From the NCBI RefSeq assembly GCF_011078175.1, contig NZ_JAALCJ010000010.1:1-64000 (forward strand): DNA of 64,000 nt, written 5' to 3'. This DNA comes from Enterobacter cloacae. GTDB lineage: Bacteria; Pseudomonadota; Gammaproteobacteria; Enterobacterales; Enterobacteriaceae. Of this stretch, positions 23,086 to 34,950 are shown piece by piece (the stretch's first letter is position 1; each line of letters begins with the position of its first letter). The notes beneath the pieces were generated by a model that had not been told where the DNA came from, ran no database searches, and saw only the letters and a program-made list of their open reading frames with translations. Both the position numbers and the translations under genes were made by a program.

Positions 23086-24246
23086 TTACCCCTTGGCTGC
23101 GACCCGGAAGCCATTTTCCAGATCGGCAATTAAATCTTCACAATCTTCAATACCGGTTGAGATACGCAGTAGCGTCTCAGAAATTCCGGCGGCGGCACGC
23201 GCTTCTGGCGCCATGCCTGCGTGCGTCATTGTTGCGGCGTGGGAGATTAAGCTTTCGACTCCCCCTAAAGATTCCGCCAGCGTAAACAGTGACAACCCGC
23301 TGAGGAAGCGACGCAGCGTCTGCTCATCGCCATCCAGTTCAAAACTTAACATCGCGCCGAACCCCTTTTGCTGACGCGCCGCGATCTCGTGTCCCTGGTT
23401 CTCCGGCAGCGACGGGTGATAAAGCTTTTTCACCAGCGGCTGGGTCTTCAGGAAATCGACAATCGCCTGGGCATTACGCTGCGCCACGTCCATACGCGGC
23501 GACAGGGTACGTAACCCACGCAGCAACAGGTAGCTGTCAAACGCACTGCCGGTGACGCCGATGTTATTCGCCCACCATGCCAGTTCGGTGACAAGCTCTG
23601 GATCTTTGGCAATAACGACCCCCGCGACAACGTCGGAGTGGCCGTTCAGGTATTTGGTGCATGAATGCAATACCAGATCCGCTCCCAGTGCCAGCGGGTT
23701 CTGCAAGGCCGGACTGAGGAACGTATTATCCACTACACTTATCGCTCCCGCATCCCTTGAAAGCTGACAAATTTTTGCAATGTCCACGACGCGCAGCAGT
23801 GGGTTGCTTGGACTTTCGACTAAAACCAGCTTCGGCTTTTCTGCCAGCGCCTGTTTCAGCGCCTGCTCATCACCCTGATCGACAAACAGCACGCGATAGC
23901 AACCGCGCTTCGCCAGGCTGTCGAACAGTCGGTAGCTGCCGCCATAACAGTCGTGCGGCGCCACCAGCAGATCGCCAGGTTTCAGGAACACGGTGGTCAC
24001 CAGGTGGATAGCCGACATGCCGGTATTGGTCATCACCGCGCCTGCGCCGCCTTCCAGTTCCGCCAGCGCACGCTGGGTCACATCACGTGTCGGGTTACCA
24101 CGGCGCGAGTAGTCATGGGCGCGTGGTTCATTAAATCCGGTGAAGTTATAGGTACTGGAGAGATGAATCGGCGGGACAACGCAGCCGTACTGCTCGTCAT
24201 CATTCAATCCGCTACGCACTGCGATGGTGGCCTGTTTACGCGTCAT
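23086..24246 (-). CDS. metB: cystathionine gamma-synthase
   Basis: MetB joins O-succinylhomoserine and cysteine to make cystathionine. The 386-residue PLP enzyme has the Cys/Met metabolism family features: YSRRGNPTRD near residue 46, the cofactor-binding SVVDNTFLSP segment, and the lysine that forms the Schiff base in HSCTKYLNGHSD near 198. The start MTRKQATIAV at 24246 fits E. coli; the frame is open upstream to 24357 but that part spans the MetJ operator. Divergent from metJ and followed immediately by metL. Confidence 0.97.
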   Translation of the reverse strand: MTRKQATIAVRSGLNDDEQYGCVVPPIHLSSTYNFTGFNEPRAHDYSRRGNPTRDVTQRALAELEGGAGAVMTNTGMSAIHLVTTVFLKPGDLLVAPHDCYGGSYRLFDSLAKRGCYRVLFVDQGDEQALKQALAEKPKLVLVESPSNPLLRVVDIAKICQLSRDAGAISVVDNTFLSPALQNPLALGADLVLHSCTKYLNGHSDVVAGVVIAKDPELVTELAWWANNIGVTGSAFDSYLLLRGLRTLSPRMDVAQRNAQAIVDFLKTQPLVKKLYHPSLPENQGHEIAARQQKGFGAMLSFELDGDEQTLRRFLSGLSLFTLAESLGGVESLISHAATMTHAGMAPEARAAAGISETLLRISTGIEDCEDLIADLENGFRVAAKG

Positions 24247-24306
24247 GGTGAGGCTTCCTGGCGAATGAGGTGAAAAGTCAGGCACCAGAGTAAACATTGA
24301 AAGTAT

Positions 24307-24338
24307 GGACGTCAATACATCTGGACATCTAAACTTCT
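24307..24338. promoter_or_regulatory. MetJ operator between metB and metJ
   Basis: Four tandem 8-bp met boxes, GGACGTCA, ATACATCT, GGACATCT and AAACTTCT, resemble AGACGTCT. They occupy the 275-bp divergent region between metB and metJ and should repress metBL and metJ itself. Confidence 0.88.
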
Positions 24339-24521
24339 TTGCGTATAGATTGAGCAATGCGCAAATAGCCGTTAAAATTATATGCTTTAGGACACGCTAC
24401 AGCGGCAATATCCGTGCCTCGGTATCGTCTCTACGGTAAACTACGCAAGATTACGGTTCAAAACCGTCGGTTATCGGTTTTGCACCTTTAGATTAATGAC
24501 TGAGAGGATTAAAGGTATCTC

Positions 24522-24839
24522 ATGGCTGAATGGAGCGGCGAATATATCAGCCCATACGCTGAGCACGGTAAGAAGAGTGAGCAAGTCAAGAAAATCACGG
24601 TGTCCATTCCTCTGAAGGTGTTGAAGATCCTCACCGATGAACGCACGCGTCGTCAGGTGAACAACCTGCGTCACGCAACCAACAGCGAATTGCTGTGCGA
24701 AGCGTTCCTGCATGCGTTTACCGGCCAACCGTTGCCGAACGATGACGATCTGCGCAAAGAGCGCAGTGATGAAATCCCGGAAGAGGCGAAGGTAATCATG
24801 CGTGAACTGGGCATCGACCCGGAGACGTGGGAATACTAA
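24522..24839 (+). CDS. metJ: methionine regulon repressor
   Basis: MetJ is the ribbon-helix-helix repressor that uses S-adenosylmethionine as corepressor and binds tandem met boxes. The 105-residue product contains the DNA-binding beta strand [15 protein letters not shown] (about residues 22-36) followed by the [17 protein letters not shown] helices. It is almost identical to the E. coli protein, and a good ribosome site (GAGAGGA) precedes the ATG. It sits opposite metB. A GC-rich hairpin follows the stop codon. Confidence 0.97.
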   Translation: MAEWSGEYISPYAEHGKKSEQVKKITVSIPLKVLKILTDERTRRQVNNLRHATNSELLCEAFLHAFTGQPLPNDDDLRKERSDEIPEEAKVIMRELGIDPETWEY

Positions 24840-24851
24840 CAGCGGTGCGAT

Positions 24852-24873
24852 CCCGCTGAGGGCGCTCAGCGGG
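24852..24873 (+). terminator. hairpin after metJ
   Basis: CCCGCTGAG-GGCG-CTCAGCGGG forms a 9-bp perfect stem 12 bases after the metJ stop codon, in the short gap before the convergent porin gene. Only a weak T-run follows on the plus strand. Confidence 0.6.
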
Positions 24874-24881
24874 AAGGTTTC

Positions 24882-25562
24882 TCAGAAGTTATAGCCTAAG
24901 CCGACACGCAGACGCGTCTGCCGATCGTCAGTGGTAGCAGTGTTATAGCCGGATGAGACGTTACCCACTTCAACAAACGGCACCCACGAATCAATGTTAT
25001 ACGCCACGCGGAAGTTGTATTCGTAATCTTCTTTCTTGCTGTTATACAGATTTTCGTTGTCGGCGAACTTATAAATTCCGTTCAGTTCGAACATCCAGTT
25101 ATCGATATTATACCCCAGCCACATTTCCGGGCGATATACCGTTCGGTCATCTTTACCGTCTGCATTACGACGGGTATATTCCGTACGATAACGAAACGCC
25201 GCCCACCAGATATCATTAATATTATACTGCACGCGCAGATACGGTTTATATATAGCCATATCGTCGCCCATTTCAACCGCGACACCCGGCTGCCAGATAA
25301 ATCCCTGCCAGGTGAACTGGTAGCTGGCCGTATATTCGCTGCTGTTGCTCTCCATATTATTTAGCGCATCATTAGATTGCTTTTCATCGGACCGCGACAC
25401 CGCCTCTACCGCCACGCCAAAGCCCGTGCCAAAACGGTGTGACATGTACACACGGTCATAGTTACGCCCATCATCGTAATACTCGTGTCGGTAATCAACA
25501 TAACCCGCCTGCGCCGCGCACGATAGTAATGGAAGCACGAATAAAAGTTGCTTCAGTTTCAT
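24882..25562 (-). CDS. KdgM-family monomeric outer membrane porin
   Basis: This 226-residue protein has a signal peptide (KLKQLLFVLPLLSCAAQA, then mature GYVDYRHEYYDDGR) and a series of alternating polar/aromatic strands ending in LRVGLGYNF with a terminal phenylalanine, all typical of the 12-strand KdgM/NanC family. KdgM porins take up acidic oligosaccharides such as oligogalacturonides; the substrate here cannot be read from the sequence. The start at 25562 puts the signal peptide at the N-terminus; the frame is open 18 codons further upstream. E. coli K-12 has no gene between metJ and rpmE. No pectin or sialate catabolic genes are adjacent. Family assignment is confident, specificity is not. 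Confidence 0.85.
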   Translation of the reverse strand: MKLKQLLFVLPLLSCAAQAGYVDYRHEYYDDGRNYDRVYMSHRFGTGFGVAVEAVSRSDEKQSNDALNNMESNSSEYTASYQFTWQGFIWQPGVAVEMGDDMAIYKPYLRVQYNINDIWWAAFRYRTEYTRRNADGKDDRTVYRPEMWLGYNIDNWMFELNGIYKFADNENLYNSKKEDYEYNFRVAYNIDSWVPFVEVGNVSSGYNTATTDDRQTRLRVGLGYNF

Positions 25563-25610
25563 CTTTTTTCCCTTAAAGTAAATACACCCTGAAAGCCATT
25601 GCTGTTGAAA

Positions 25611-25700
25611 TGGCAAATAAGATATATGTCGAGCGCAGTGTAATTTTACGCCCAGAGGGAAACCTTTTATTTATTGCCATATCTGGCAACTAAATGGCAA
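25611..25700. promoter_or_regulatory. TGGCAA repeats upstream of the KdgM-like porin gene
   Basis: The AT-rich gap between the porin gene and rpmE contains TTGCCA-N4-TGGCAA at 25674-25689, another TGGCAA at 25695-25700 and another at 25611-25616. The arrangement suggests binding sites of a dimeric regulator in the porin promoter region, but no known motif was recognised. The remainder of the gap (25701-25846) is AT-rich with nothing recognisable. Confidence 0.35.
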
Positions 25701-25846
25701 ACAGGCCAAGAAAACAGAGATAAAGTTCACTATCCGTATAAATAGGAATATATTAAGACGTCATGATAATTTTCAGAAAAATTAAAATATATATTTGAAG
25801 AGAATATATAACGATAGAATTAATTCAGGAGAAATATTACAGGCAC

Positions 25847-25872
25847 AAAAAAACCGCCCGGAGGCGGTTTCT
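25847..25872 (-). terminator. rpmE terminator
   Basis: On the minus strand AAACCGCC-TCCG-GGCGGTTT is followed by a run of T, starting ten bases after the rpmE stop codon. Confidence 0.9.
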
Positions 25873-25881
25873 TCTGGATGC

Positions 25882-26094
25882 TTATTTAGCGCCCGGGATG
25901 CTGAAACGCTTGTTGAAGCGGTCAACACGGCCACCGGTTGCAACATCACGCTGCTTACCAGTGTAGAACGGGTGGCATTTGCCGCACACGTCCAGGTTCA
26001 GATCGTGACCCACGGTGGAGCGGATCTGGATAGAGTTACCGCAAGAGCAGTTTGCAGTAATCATTTCGTATTTCGGGTGAATATCTTTTTTCAT
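25882..26094 (-). CDS. rpmE: 50S ribosomal protein L31, zinc-binding form
   Basis: L31 bridges the ribosomal subunits at the central protuberance. The 70-residue product keeps the four zinc-ligand cysteines (CSCG near residues 16-18 and CGKCHPF near 37-40), marking it as the C+ form that is replaced under zinc starvation by the Zur-controlled paralogue found elsewhere in enterobacterial genomes. Monocistronic, with its own terminator and divergent from priA, as in E. coli. Confidence 0.97.
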   Translation of the reverse strand: MKKDIHPKYEMITANCSCGNSIQIRSTVGHDLNLDVCGKCHPFYTGKQRDVATGGRVDRFNKRFSIPGAK

Positions 26095-26165
26095 GGGAGA
26101 ACCTCAGTTAAGGCCGCGTCGCTCTTCCAGCCCTAACGCCAGACACCACGCGATGTTGAATGTAA

Positions 26166-28490
<2,325 letters not shown>

Positions 28491-28609
28491 AGACGGATCG
28501 AAAAATTTAATGCGCCTCACACTTTTTATGAAAATTCTGTAACCGATTCCATTAACTATCTGTAAAAATGGTGCTGTCCGCAGTTCGGTGTTCAGGCGAG
28601 GAGAAGACG

Positions 28610-29635
28610 TTGAAGTCCAGGAAAGAGGTTGCCTCGGCGACCATGAAAGACGTTGCCGAGAAAGCACAAGTCTCAACAGCAACCGTGTCCCGCGCATTAA
28701 TGAACCCTGATAAAGTCTCCCAGGCGACCCGAAACCGGGTTGAAAAGGCGGCGCTTGAGGTCGGTTATTTCCCGCAAGCCATGGGGCGCAACGTTAAACG
28801 CAACGAATCCCGCACCATCCTGGTGATCGTGCCGGACATCTGCGATCCCTTCTTCAGCGAAATCATCCGTGGCATTGAAGTCACTGCGGCAGCCCAGGGG
28901 TATCTGGTGCTGATTGGTGATTGTGCCCACCAGAACCAGCAGGAAAAAACATTCATCGATCTAATCATCACCAAGCAGATTGATGGCATGCTGCTGCTTG
29001 GCTCACGCCTGCCGTTTGATGCCAGCATTGAAGAACAGCGCAATTTGCCGCCGATGGTCATGGCGAACGAATTCGCGCCGGAGCTGGAGCTGCCGACCGT
29101 TCATATCGACAACCTTACCGCCGCGTTCAACGCCGTGAACTATCTTCAGGAACTGGGGCATAAGCGCATCGGTTGTATCGCCGGACCAGAAGAGATGCCA
29201 CTGTGCCATTACCGATTACAGGGCTACGTTCAGGCGCTGCGCCGTACCGGTTCTGTCGTCGATCCGCACTACATTGCGCGCGGTGATTTCACCTTTGAAG
29301 CAGGCGGGCAGGCGCTGGAAAAATTGCTGGCCTTACCAGAACCACCCACCGCGGTCTTCTGTCACAGCGACGTGATGGCGCTGGGGGCGTTATCCTACGC
29401 CAAACGTCACGGCCTGCGCGTGCCGCAGAACCTGTCGATTATCGGTTTTGATAATATTTCGCTTTCCGAATTTTGCGATCCGCCGCTTTCGACCGTTGCA
29501 CAGCCGCGGTATGACATTGGCCGGGAAGCGATGCTGCTTTTGCTGGATCAGCTGCATGGTCAATCCGTTAGCAGTGGTTCACGGCTACTGGACTGTGAGC
29601 TGATTGTGCGCGGCTCTACCCAGGCATTAACTTAA
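28610..29635 (+). CDS. cytR: nucleoside-responsive repressor CytR, LacI family
   Basis: CytR represses deo, udp, cdd, nup and its own gene together with CRP, and is induced by cytidine. The product has a LacI-type helix-turn-helix (MKDVAEKAQVSTATVSRALMN) and a periplasmic-binding-protein-like core, 341 residues in all. The TTG at 28610 is preferred as start: it follows GAGGAGAA at the right distance and gives the length of E. coli CytR (12 residues before the MKDV segment). The region upstream has CRP-like TCACA elements. ftsN follows in the same direction. Confidence 0.93.
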   Translation: MKSRKEVASATMKDVAEKAQVSTATVSRALMNPDKVSQATRNRVEKAALEVGYFPQAMGRNVKRNESRTILVIVPDICDPFFSEIIRGIEVTAAAQGYLVLIGDCAHQNQQEKTFIDLIITKQIDGMLLLGSRLPFDASIEEQRNLPPMVMANEFAPELELPTVHIDNLTAAFNAVNYLQELGHKRIGCIAGPEEMPLCHYRLQGYVQALRRTGSVVDPHYIARGDFTFEAGGQALEKLLALPEPPTAVFCHSDVMALGALSYAKRHGLRVPQNLSIIGFDNISLSEFCDPPLSTVAQPRYDIGREAMLLLLDQLHGQSVSSGSRLLDCELIVRGSTQALT

Positions 29636-29727
29636 AGTAAATACCTTTCGACACCCTTATCTGGTCAAAGCCCCGTCGCTTAAGTAACATGGCGGGCTGA
29701 CGAACGAATAAATACAGCGAAACGATA

Positions 29728-30696
29728 GTGGCACAACGAGATTATGTACGTCGCGGCCAGCCGGCACCTTCGCGACGCAAAAAGAGTAGTTCAAAAAGCA
29801 AGCAACGTAGCCTGTCTGCTGTCTCTCCAGCCATGGTCGCCATTGCTGCGGCCGTGCTGGTGGCCTTCATTGGCGGCCTCTACTTCATTACGCATCATAA
29901 AAAAGAAGAGTCTGAAGCCCTTCAGGGCAACAAGGTCGTCGGCAACGGCCTGCCTCCGAAGCCTGAAGAGCGCTGGCGCTACATTAAAGAGCTGGAAAGC
30001 CGCCAGCCAGGCGTACGTGCGCCTACCGAGCCTTCTGCCGGGGGGGAAGTGAAGAATGCCGATCAGCTGACGGACGAACAGCGACAATTGCTCGCTCAGA
30101 TGCAGGCGGACATGCGCCAGCAGCCTACGCAGCTGAACGAAGTGCCGTGGAACGAACAAACCCCGGCGCAGCGTCAGCAAACGTTGCAGCGCCAGCGCCA
30201 GGCTCAGCAGCAAACGCAACAGCAGCAGTGGACCCAGACGCAGCCGGTACAGCAGCCACGTACGCAACCGCAGCAGCAAACGCGTACCGTACAAACTCAG
30301 CCCGTCCAGCAGCAGCCGAAAGCGCAGCCGCAGAAGCAAACGGCACAGCCGTATCAGGATCTGTTGCAGACGCCAGCGCATACCACTGCGCAACAGCCCA
30401 AAACGCAGCAGGCTGCACCGGTCACCAAAGAGGCCGAGGCACCAAAGCAGACGGCTGAGAAAAAAGATGAACGCCGCTGGATGGTTCAGTGCGGTTCGTT
30501 TAAAGGCGCCGAGCAGGCAGAAACGGTGCGAGCTCAGCTGGCATTTGAAGGATTTGACTCACGCATTACCACCAACAACGGCTGGAATCGCGTGGTGATT
30601 GGCCCGGTCAAAGGCAAAGAAAATGCCGATGGCACTATTTCTCGTTTGAAAGTGGCAGGCCATACAAACTGCATTCGACTCGCCTCCGGGGGTTGA
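29728..30696 (+). CDS. ftsN: cell division protein FtsN
   Basis: FtsN is the late divisome protein that triggers septal peptidoglycan synthesis. The 322-residue product starts with GTG and has a short cytoplasmic basic region, one transmembrane segment (AIAAAVLVAFIGGLYFI, about residues 35-51), the helical periplasmic stretch with PEERWRYIKELE, a glutamine-rich linker (about 145-230) and a C-terminal SPOR domain (WMVQCGSF to CIRLASGG, about 252-322) that binds denuded glycan. The linker differs from E. coli in composition and contains short repeats of TQPVQQ type. It lies downstream of cytR, as in K-12. Confidence 0.96.
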   Translation: MAQRDYVRRGQPAPSRRKKSSSKSKQRSLSAVSPAMVAIAAAVLVAFIGGLYFITHHKKEESEALQGNKVVGNGLPPKPEERWRYIKELESRQPGVRAPTEPSAGGEVKNADQLTDEQRQLLAQMQADMRQQPTQLNEVPWNEQTPAQRQQTLQRQRQAQQQTQQQQWTQTQPVQQPRTQPQQQTRTVQTQPVQQQPKAQPQKQTAQPYQDLLQTPAHTTAQQPKTQQAAPVTKEAEAPKQTAEKKDERRWMVQCGSFKGAEQAETVRAQLAFEGFDSRITTNNGWNRVVIGPVKGKENADGTISRLKVAGHTNCIRLASGG

Positions 30697-30732
30697 AACC
30701 CCCAAAATCTCCCCCATCTATCATTTAATTCG

Positions 30733-30760
30733 GCCCTGAGCACAGGCTCAGGGCTTCTGT
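30733..30760 (+). terminator. hairpin between ftsN and hslV
   Basis: GCCCTGAGC-ACAG-GCTCAGGGC is a perfect 9-bp stem followed by TTCTGTTT, located after ftsN. It probably ends the ftsN transcript. Confidence 0.65.
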
Positions 30761-30790
30761 TTCCCGAATTTGTAACCAGGGGGTCTGTTC

Positions 30791-31321
30791 GTGACAACAA
30801 TAGTAAGTGTACGCCGTAACGGCCAGGTGGTAATTGCCGGTGATGGCCAGGCCACGCTGGGTAATACCGTCATGAAAGGCAACGTGAAGAAAGTACGTCG
30901 TCTCTATAACGACAAAGTGATCGCCGGTTTCGCAGGCGGCACGGCTGATGCCTTCACGCTGTTTGAACTGTTTGAACGCAAACTGGAAATGCATCAGGGT
31001 CATCTGGTGAAAGCCGCCGTTGAGCTGGCAAAAGACTGGCGTACTGACCGCATGCTACGCAAGCTCGAAGCGCTGCTGGCCGTGGCTGACGAAAACGCCT
31101 CGCTGATCATCACCGGTAACGGCGACGTGGTTCAGCCTGAAAACGACCTGATTGCCATCGGCTCTGGCGGCCCGTACGCCCAGGCCGCAGCCCGTGCGCT
31201 GTTGGAAAATACCGACATGAACGCGCGCGATATCGCGGTGAAAGCGTTGGATATTGCAGGCGATATCTGCATCTATACCAACCACAATCACACCATCGAA
31301 GAATTACCGTCTAAAGCGTAA
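30791..31321 (+). CDS. hslV: HslVU protease, peptidase subunit
   Basis: HslV is the proteasome-like threonine peptidase that works with the HslU unfoldase. The 176-residue product begins (after removal of the initiator) with the catalytic threonine in [10 protein letters not shown], followed by the conserved [14 protein letters not shown] segment and [11 protein letters not shown] near residue 125. The start codon is GTG. hslU begins 9 bp after the stop codon. In E. coli the pair is induced by heat shock; no clear sigma-32 promoter was identified by eye. Confidence 0.97.
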   Translation: MTTIVSVRRNGQVVIAGDGQATLGNTVMKGNVKKVRRLYNDKVIAGFAGGTADAFTLFELFERKLEMHQGHLVKAAVELAKDWRTDRMLRKLEALLAVADENASLIITGNGDVVQPENDLIAIGSGGPYAQAAARALLENTDMNARDIAVKALDIAGDICIYTNHNHTIEELPSKA

Positions 31322-31330
31322 GGATCGCCC

Positions 31331-32662
31331 ATGTCTGAAATGACCCCACGCGAAATTGTCAGCGAACTGAACAAACACATTATCGGCCAGGACAACGCCA
31401 AGCGCTCCGTGGCTATCGCACTGCGTAACCGCTGGCGTCGCATGCAGCTCGACGAAGAGCTTCGCCACGAAGTGACGCCAAAAAATATTCTGATGATCGG
31501 CCCGACCGGTGTGGGTAAAACCGAAATCGCCCGTCGTCTGGCCAAATTGGCTAACGCGCCGTTCATCAAAGTTGAAGCCACCAAGTTCACCGAAGTGGGC
31601 TATGTGGGTAAAGAAGTGGACTCCATCATCCGCGACCTGACCGACTCGGCGATTAAGATGGTGCGTGTCCAGGCGATTGAGAAAAACCGCTATCGCGCCG
31701 AAGAGATGGCCGAAGAGCGTATTCTCGACGTGCTGATCCCACCGGCAAAAAACAACTGGGGACAGGCTGAACAGCAGTCTGAACCTTCTGCTGCGCGTCA
31801 GGCATTCCGCAAAAAACTGCGCGAAGGCGAGCTGGACGATAAAGAGATTGAGATCGATCTCGCTGCCGCGCCAATGGGCGTGGAAATTATGGCGCCTCCG
31901 GGCATGGAAGAGATGACCAGCCAGTTGCAGTCCATGTTCCAGAACCTGGGCGGGCAGAAGCAAAAAGCGCGTAAGCTGAAAATCAAAGACGCGATGAAGC
32001 TGCTGATTGAAGAAGAAGCCGCGAAGCTGGTTAACCCGGAAGAGCTGAAACAGGACGCTATCGACGCGGTTGAGCAGCACGGTATCGTGTTTATCGACGA
32101 AATCGATAAGATCTGTAAGCGCGGCAACGCGTCCGGCCCGGATGTCTCCCGTGAAGGCGTTCAGCGCGACCTGCTGCCGCTGGTGGAAGGTTGCACCGTC
32201 TCCACCAAGCACGGCATGGTTAAAACTGACCACATTCTGTTTATCGCCTCCGGTGCGTTCCAGATTGCCAGCCCGTCTGACCTGATCCCTGAACTCCAGG
32301 GTCGTCTGCCAATCCGCGTTGAGTTGCAGGCGCTGACCACCGAAGATTTCGAGCGTATTCTGACCGAGCCAAACGCGTCTGTAACCGTGCAGTACAAAGC
32401 GCTGATGGCGACCGAAGGCGTGAACATTGAATTTACCGATGACGGTATCAAACGCATCGCCCAGGCCGCGTGGCAGGTCAACGAAACCACCGAAAACATC
32501 GGTGCGCGTCGTCTGCACACCGTGCTGGAACGCCTGATGGAAGATATCTCTTATGATGCGAGCGACCTTAACGGTCAAAGCATTACCATTGACGCAGACT
32601 ACGTGGGCAAACACCTGGATGCGTTAGTGGCAGATGAAGATCTGAGCCGTTTTATTCTATAA
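31331..32662 (+). CDS. hslU: HslVU protease, ATPase/unfoldase subunit
   Basis: HslU is an AAA+ ring that unfolds substrates and feeds them into HslV. The 443-residue product has Walker [15 protein letters not shown] near residue 57, the pore-loop motif GYVGKEV near 91, an intermediate domain (about 110-240, rich in charged residues), Walker B FIDEIDKI near 252, and the C-terminal segment ending in LSRFIL that inserts into HslV. It is the second gene of the hslVU operon. Confidence 0.97.
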   Translation: MSEMTPREIVSELNKHIIGQDNAKRSVAIALRNRWRRMQLDEELRHEVTPKNILMIGPTGVGKTEIARRLAKLANAPFIKVEATKFTEVGYVGKEVDSIIRDLTDSAIKMVRVQAIEKNRYRAEEMAEERILDVLIPPAKNNWGQAEQQSEPSAARQAFRKKLREGELDDKEIEIDLAAAPMGVEIMAPPGMEEMTSQLQSMFQNLGGQKQKARKLKIKDAMKLLIEEEAAKLVNPEELKQDAIDAVEQHGIVFIDEIDKICKRGNASGPDVSREGVQRDLLPLVEGCTVSTKHGMVKTDHILFIASGAFQIASPSDLIPELQGRLPIRVELQALTTEDFERILTEPNASVTVQYKALMATEGVNIEFTDDGIKRIAQAAWQVNETTENIGARRLHTVLERLMEDISYDASDLNGQSITIDADYVGKHLDALVADEDLSRFIL

Positions 32663-32691
32663 TCGCGTTCAATGCATTTTCATCACTGTTG

Positions 32692-32716
32692 ATGGGGGCT
32701 ATGGCCCCCATTTTTA
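32692..32716 (+). terminator. hslVU terminator
   Basis: ATGGGGGC-TAT-GGCCCCCAT followed by TTTTATT, 30 bp after the hslU stop codon and just before menA. Confidence 0.85.
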
Positions 32717-32730
32717 TTGGCTAAATAACT

Positions 32731-33651
32731 ATGACTGATATCAGCCGTACACAGGCGTGGCTCGAAAGTCTGCGCCCTAAAACGCTTCCTCTGGCTTTTG
32801 CCGCCATTATTGTCGGTACCACGCTTGCCTGGTGGCAGGGTCATTTCGATCCGCTGGTTGCAGGTCTGGCGCTTGTCACCGCCGGGCTGCTGCAAATCCT
32901 CTCTAATCTCGCCAATGATTACGGCGATGCGGTAAAAGGCAGCGATAAGCCTGACCGTATCGGGCCGCTGCGCGGGATGCAAAAAGGGGTGATTACCCAG
33001 GCACAGATGAAGCGGGCGCTGATTATCACCGTGGTGTTGATTTGCCTGTCCGGGCTGGCGCTGGTGACGGTCGCCTCGAAAACCACCAGTGATTTCATTG
33101 GCTTCCTGGTGCTGGGCTTGCTCGCTATTATTGCAGCCATTACCTATACCGTCGGGACGCGTCCTTACGGGTATATTGGCCTGGGTGACATCTCCGTGCT
33201 GGTATTCTTCGGCTGGCTGAGCGTGATGGGAAGCTGGTACTTACAGGCGCATACGGTGATCCCTGCCCTGTTCCTGCCGGCGACCGCCTGTGGTCTGCTG
33301 GCGACGGCGGTGCTGAATATCAATAACCTGCGCGACATCGACAGCGACCGCGAGAACGGTAAAAACACGCTGGCCGTGCGTCTGGGTCCGGTGAATGCAC
33401 GGCGCTATCACGCCTGCCTGCTCATCGGCGCGCTGGTCTGCCTGGCGCTGTTCAATCTGATCTCTCTGCACAGCCTGTGGGGCTGGCTGTTTGTGCTCGC
33501 CGCACCGCTGCTGATTAAGCAGGCCCGCTACGTCATGCGTGAACTCAGCCCGGCCGCCATGCCACCGATGCTGGAACGTACGGTAAAAGGCGCGTTGCTG
33601 ACTAACCTGCTGTTCGTCATCGGGATTGTCTTAAGCCAGACGCTGAGTTAG
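32731..33651 (+). CDS. menA: 1,4-dihydroxy-2-naphthoate octaprenyltransferase
   Basis: MenA attaches the polyprenyl chain to dihydroxynaphthoate, giving demethylmenaquinone in the inner membrane. The 306-residue UbiA-family product has the two aspartate-rich motifs NDYGDAVKGSD (about residue 68) and DIDSDRENGK (about 200) and about eight hydrophobic segments. It lies between hslU and rraA, the order in E. coli. Confidence 0.96.
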   Translation: MTDISRTQAWLESLRPKTLPLAFAAIIVGTTLAWWQGHFDPLVAGLALVTAGLLQILSNLANDYGDAVKGSDKPDRIGPLRGMQKGVITQAQMKRALIITVVLICLSGLALVTVASKTTSDFIGFLVLGLLAIIAAITYTVGTRPYGYIGLGDISVLVFFGWLSVMGSWYLQAHTVIPALFLPATACGLLATAVLNINNLRDIDSDRENGKNTLAVRLGPVNARRYHACLLIGALVCLALFNLISLHSLWGWLFVLAAPLLIKQARYVMRELSPAAMPPMLERTVKGALLTNLLFVIGIVLSQTLS

Positions 33652-33743
33652 CTGACAAATATCAATTAACAATTGATGATTTTGCCAACAACGCATTTCG
33701 CACGATATACTGAACACATTCGCAGCAACAGAGCGTTAAACCT

Positions 33744-34229
33744 ATGAAATACGATACCTCCGAGCTTTGTGACATCTACCAGGAAGATGTCAACGTCGTT
33801 GAACCCCTGTTCTCCAACTTTGGTGGACGGTCGTCGTTTGGCGGACAAATCATCACGGTGAAATGTTTCGAGGACAACGGGTTGCTGTACGATCTGCTCG
33901 AAGAGAACGGCCGTGGCCGCGTTTTGGTCATCGATGGCGGCGGTTCCGTGCGTCGTGCATTGATTGATGCCGAACTGGCTGGCATCGCCGTGCAGAACGA
34001 GTGGGAAGGCATTGTGGTGTACGGTTCCGTGCGCCAGGTGGACGATCTGGAAGACCTGGATATCGGTATTCAGGCCATTGCCGCCATTCCGGTTGGCGCA
34101 GCGGGTGACGGCATCGGCGAAAGCGACGTGCGCGTTAACTTCGGCGGCGTGACCTTCTTCTCGGGTGACCACCTTTATGCTGACAATACCGGCATTATCC
34201 TTTCTGAGGATGCGCTGGATATTGAATAG
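33744..34229 (+). CDS. rraA: ribonuclease E activity regulator RraA
   Basis: RraA binds RNase E and inhibits degradosome activity; it was once thought to be MenG. The 161-residue product ([17 protein letters not shown] at the start, [13 protein letters not shown] near residue 55) is nearly identical to the E. coli protein. It has its own promoter region of 92 bp after menA. The family fold resembles aldolase-related proteins but no catalysis is expected. Confidence 0.96.
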   Translation: MKYDTSELCDIYQEDVNVVEPLFSNFGGRSSFGGQIITVKCFEDNGLLYDLLEENGRGRVLVIDGGGSVRRALIDAELAGIAVQNEWEGIVVYGSVRQVDDLEDLDIGIQAIAAIPVGAAGDGIGESDVRVNFGGVTFFSGDHLYADNTGIILSEDALDIE

Positions 34230-34258
34230 TTAATCGGTAAGCGAGCTCTATAAAAAAA

Positions 34259-34288
34259 GCCGGGTGGCGGCTTCGCCTTACCCGGCCT
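34259..34288. repeat. REP-like palindrome between rraA and zapB
   Basis: GCCGGGTGGCGGCTTCGCCTTACCCGGC, an imperfect inverted repeat with an A-rich left flank, lies between the convergent rraA and zapB genes. Same class as the elements at 9798 and 17125. Confidence 0.75.
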
Positions 34289-34311
34289 GTTCAATTCATT
34301 CCCTAAGGAAA

Positions 34312-34584
<273 letters not shown>

Positions 34585-34802
34585 TTAACGTAAACGCGCA
34601 CAACATATATTCCGATTGTATGGAGCGCCGTCGCCCCTGTCCAGCGGCATGCCACGCAGATCGCGGTTTGCAACACTTTTCGGCCTCGTCCTGGTGCGTT
34701 CGCCGCATATACCCCTAAGTTGTTAACCCATAGGTTAAAGAAATGATTCACCCCACAATCATTACCTGATGTAAAAACGCGCTTTATGGCGCGAAAACGC
34801 TC

Positions 34803-34870
34803 ATTTTATTGACACAGACCACACATTTAGATTTCGATATTTCTCGTTTGTGCTCGTTAACGATAAATTA
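34803..34870 (+). promoter_or_regulatory. glpFK control region with CRP-like and GlpR-like sites
   Basis: In the 399-bp gap between zapB and glpF this stretch follows the E. coli glpFKX promoter: a CRP-like GACACAGACCACACATTT, then overlapping GlpR operator-like sequences TTCGATATTTCTCGTTTG and GCTCGTTAACGATAAA (about 34833-34867), compatible with the ATGTTCG-type operator. Nothing else was recognised between 34576 and 34800. Confidence 0.65.
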
Positions 34871-34950
34871 ACACTATGTCTACAGGGCATCGTGACTGTC
34901 ACGGGCGGTCACGCAAACAATAAACATTACTCTTTTGCAGGATTCCGATT

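Noticed and set aside
31304-32614. Long open frame of 436 codons on the minus strand opposite hslU
   Set aside because: It is a shadow of the well-conserved hslU gene; the GC-rich third-position bias of the real gene opens this frame. The protein is unusually rich in Phe, His and Arg and has no recognisable family.
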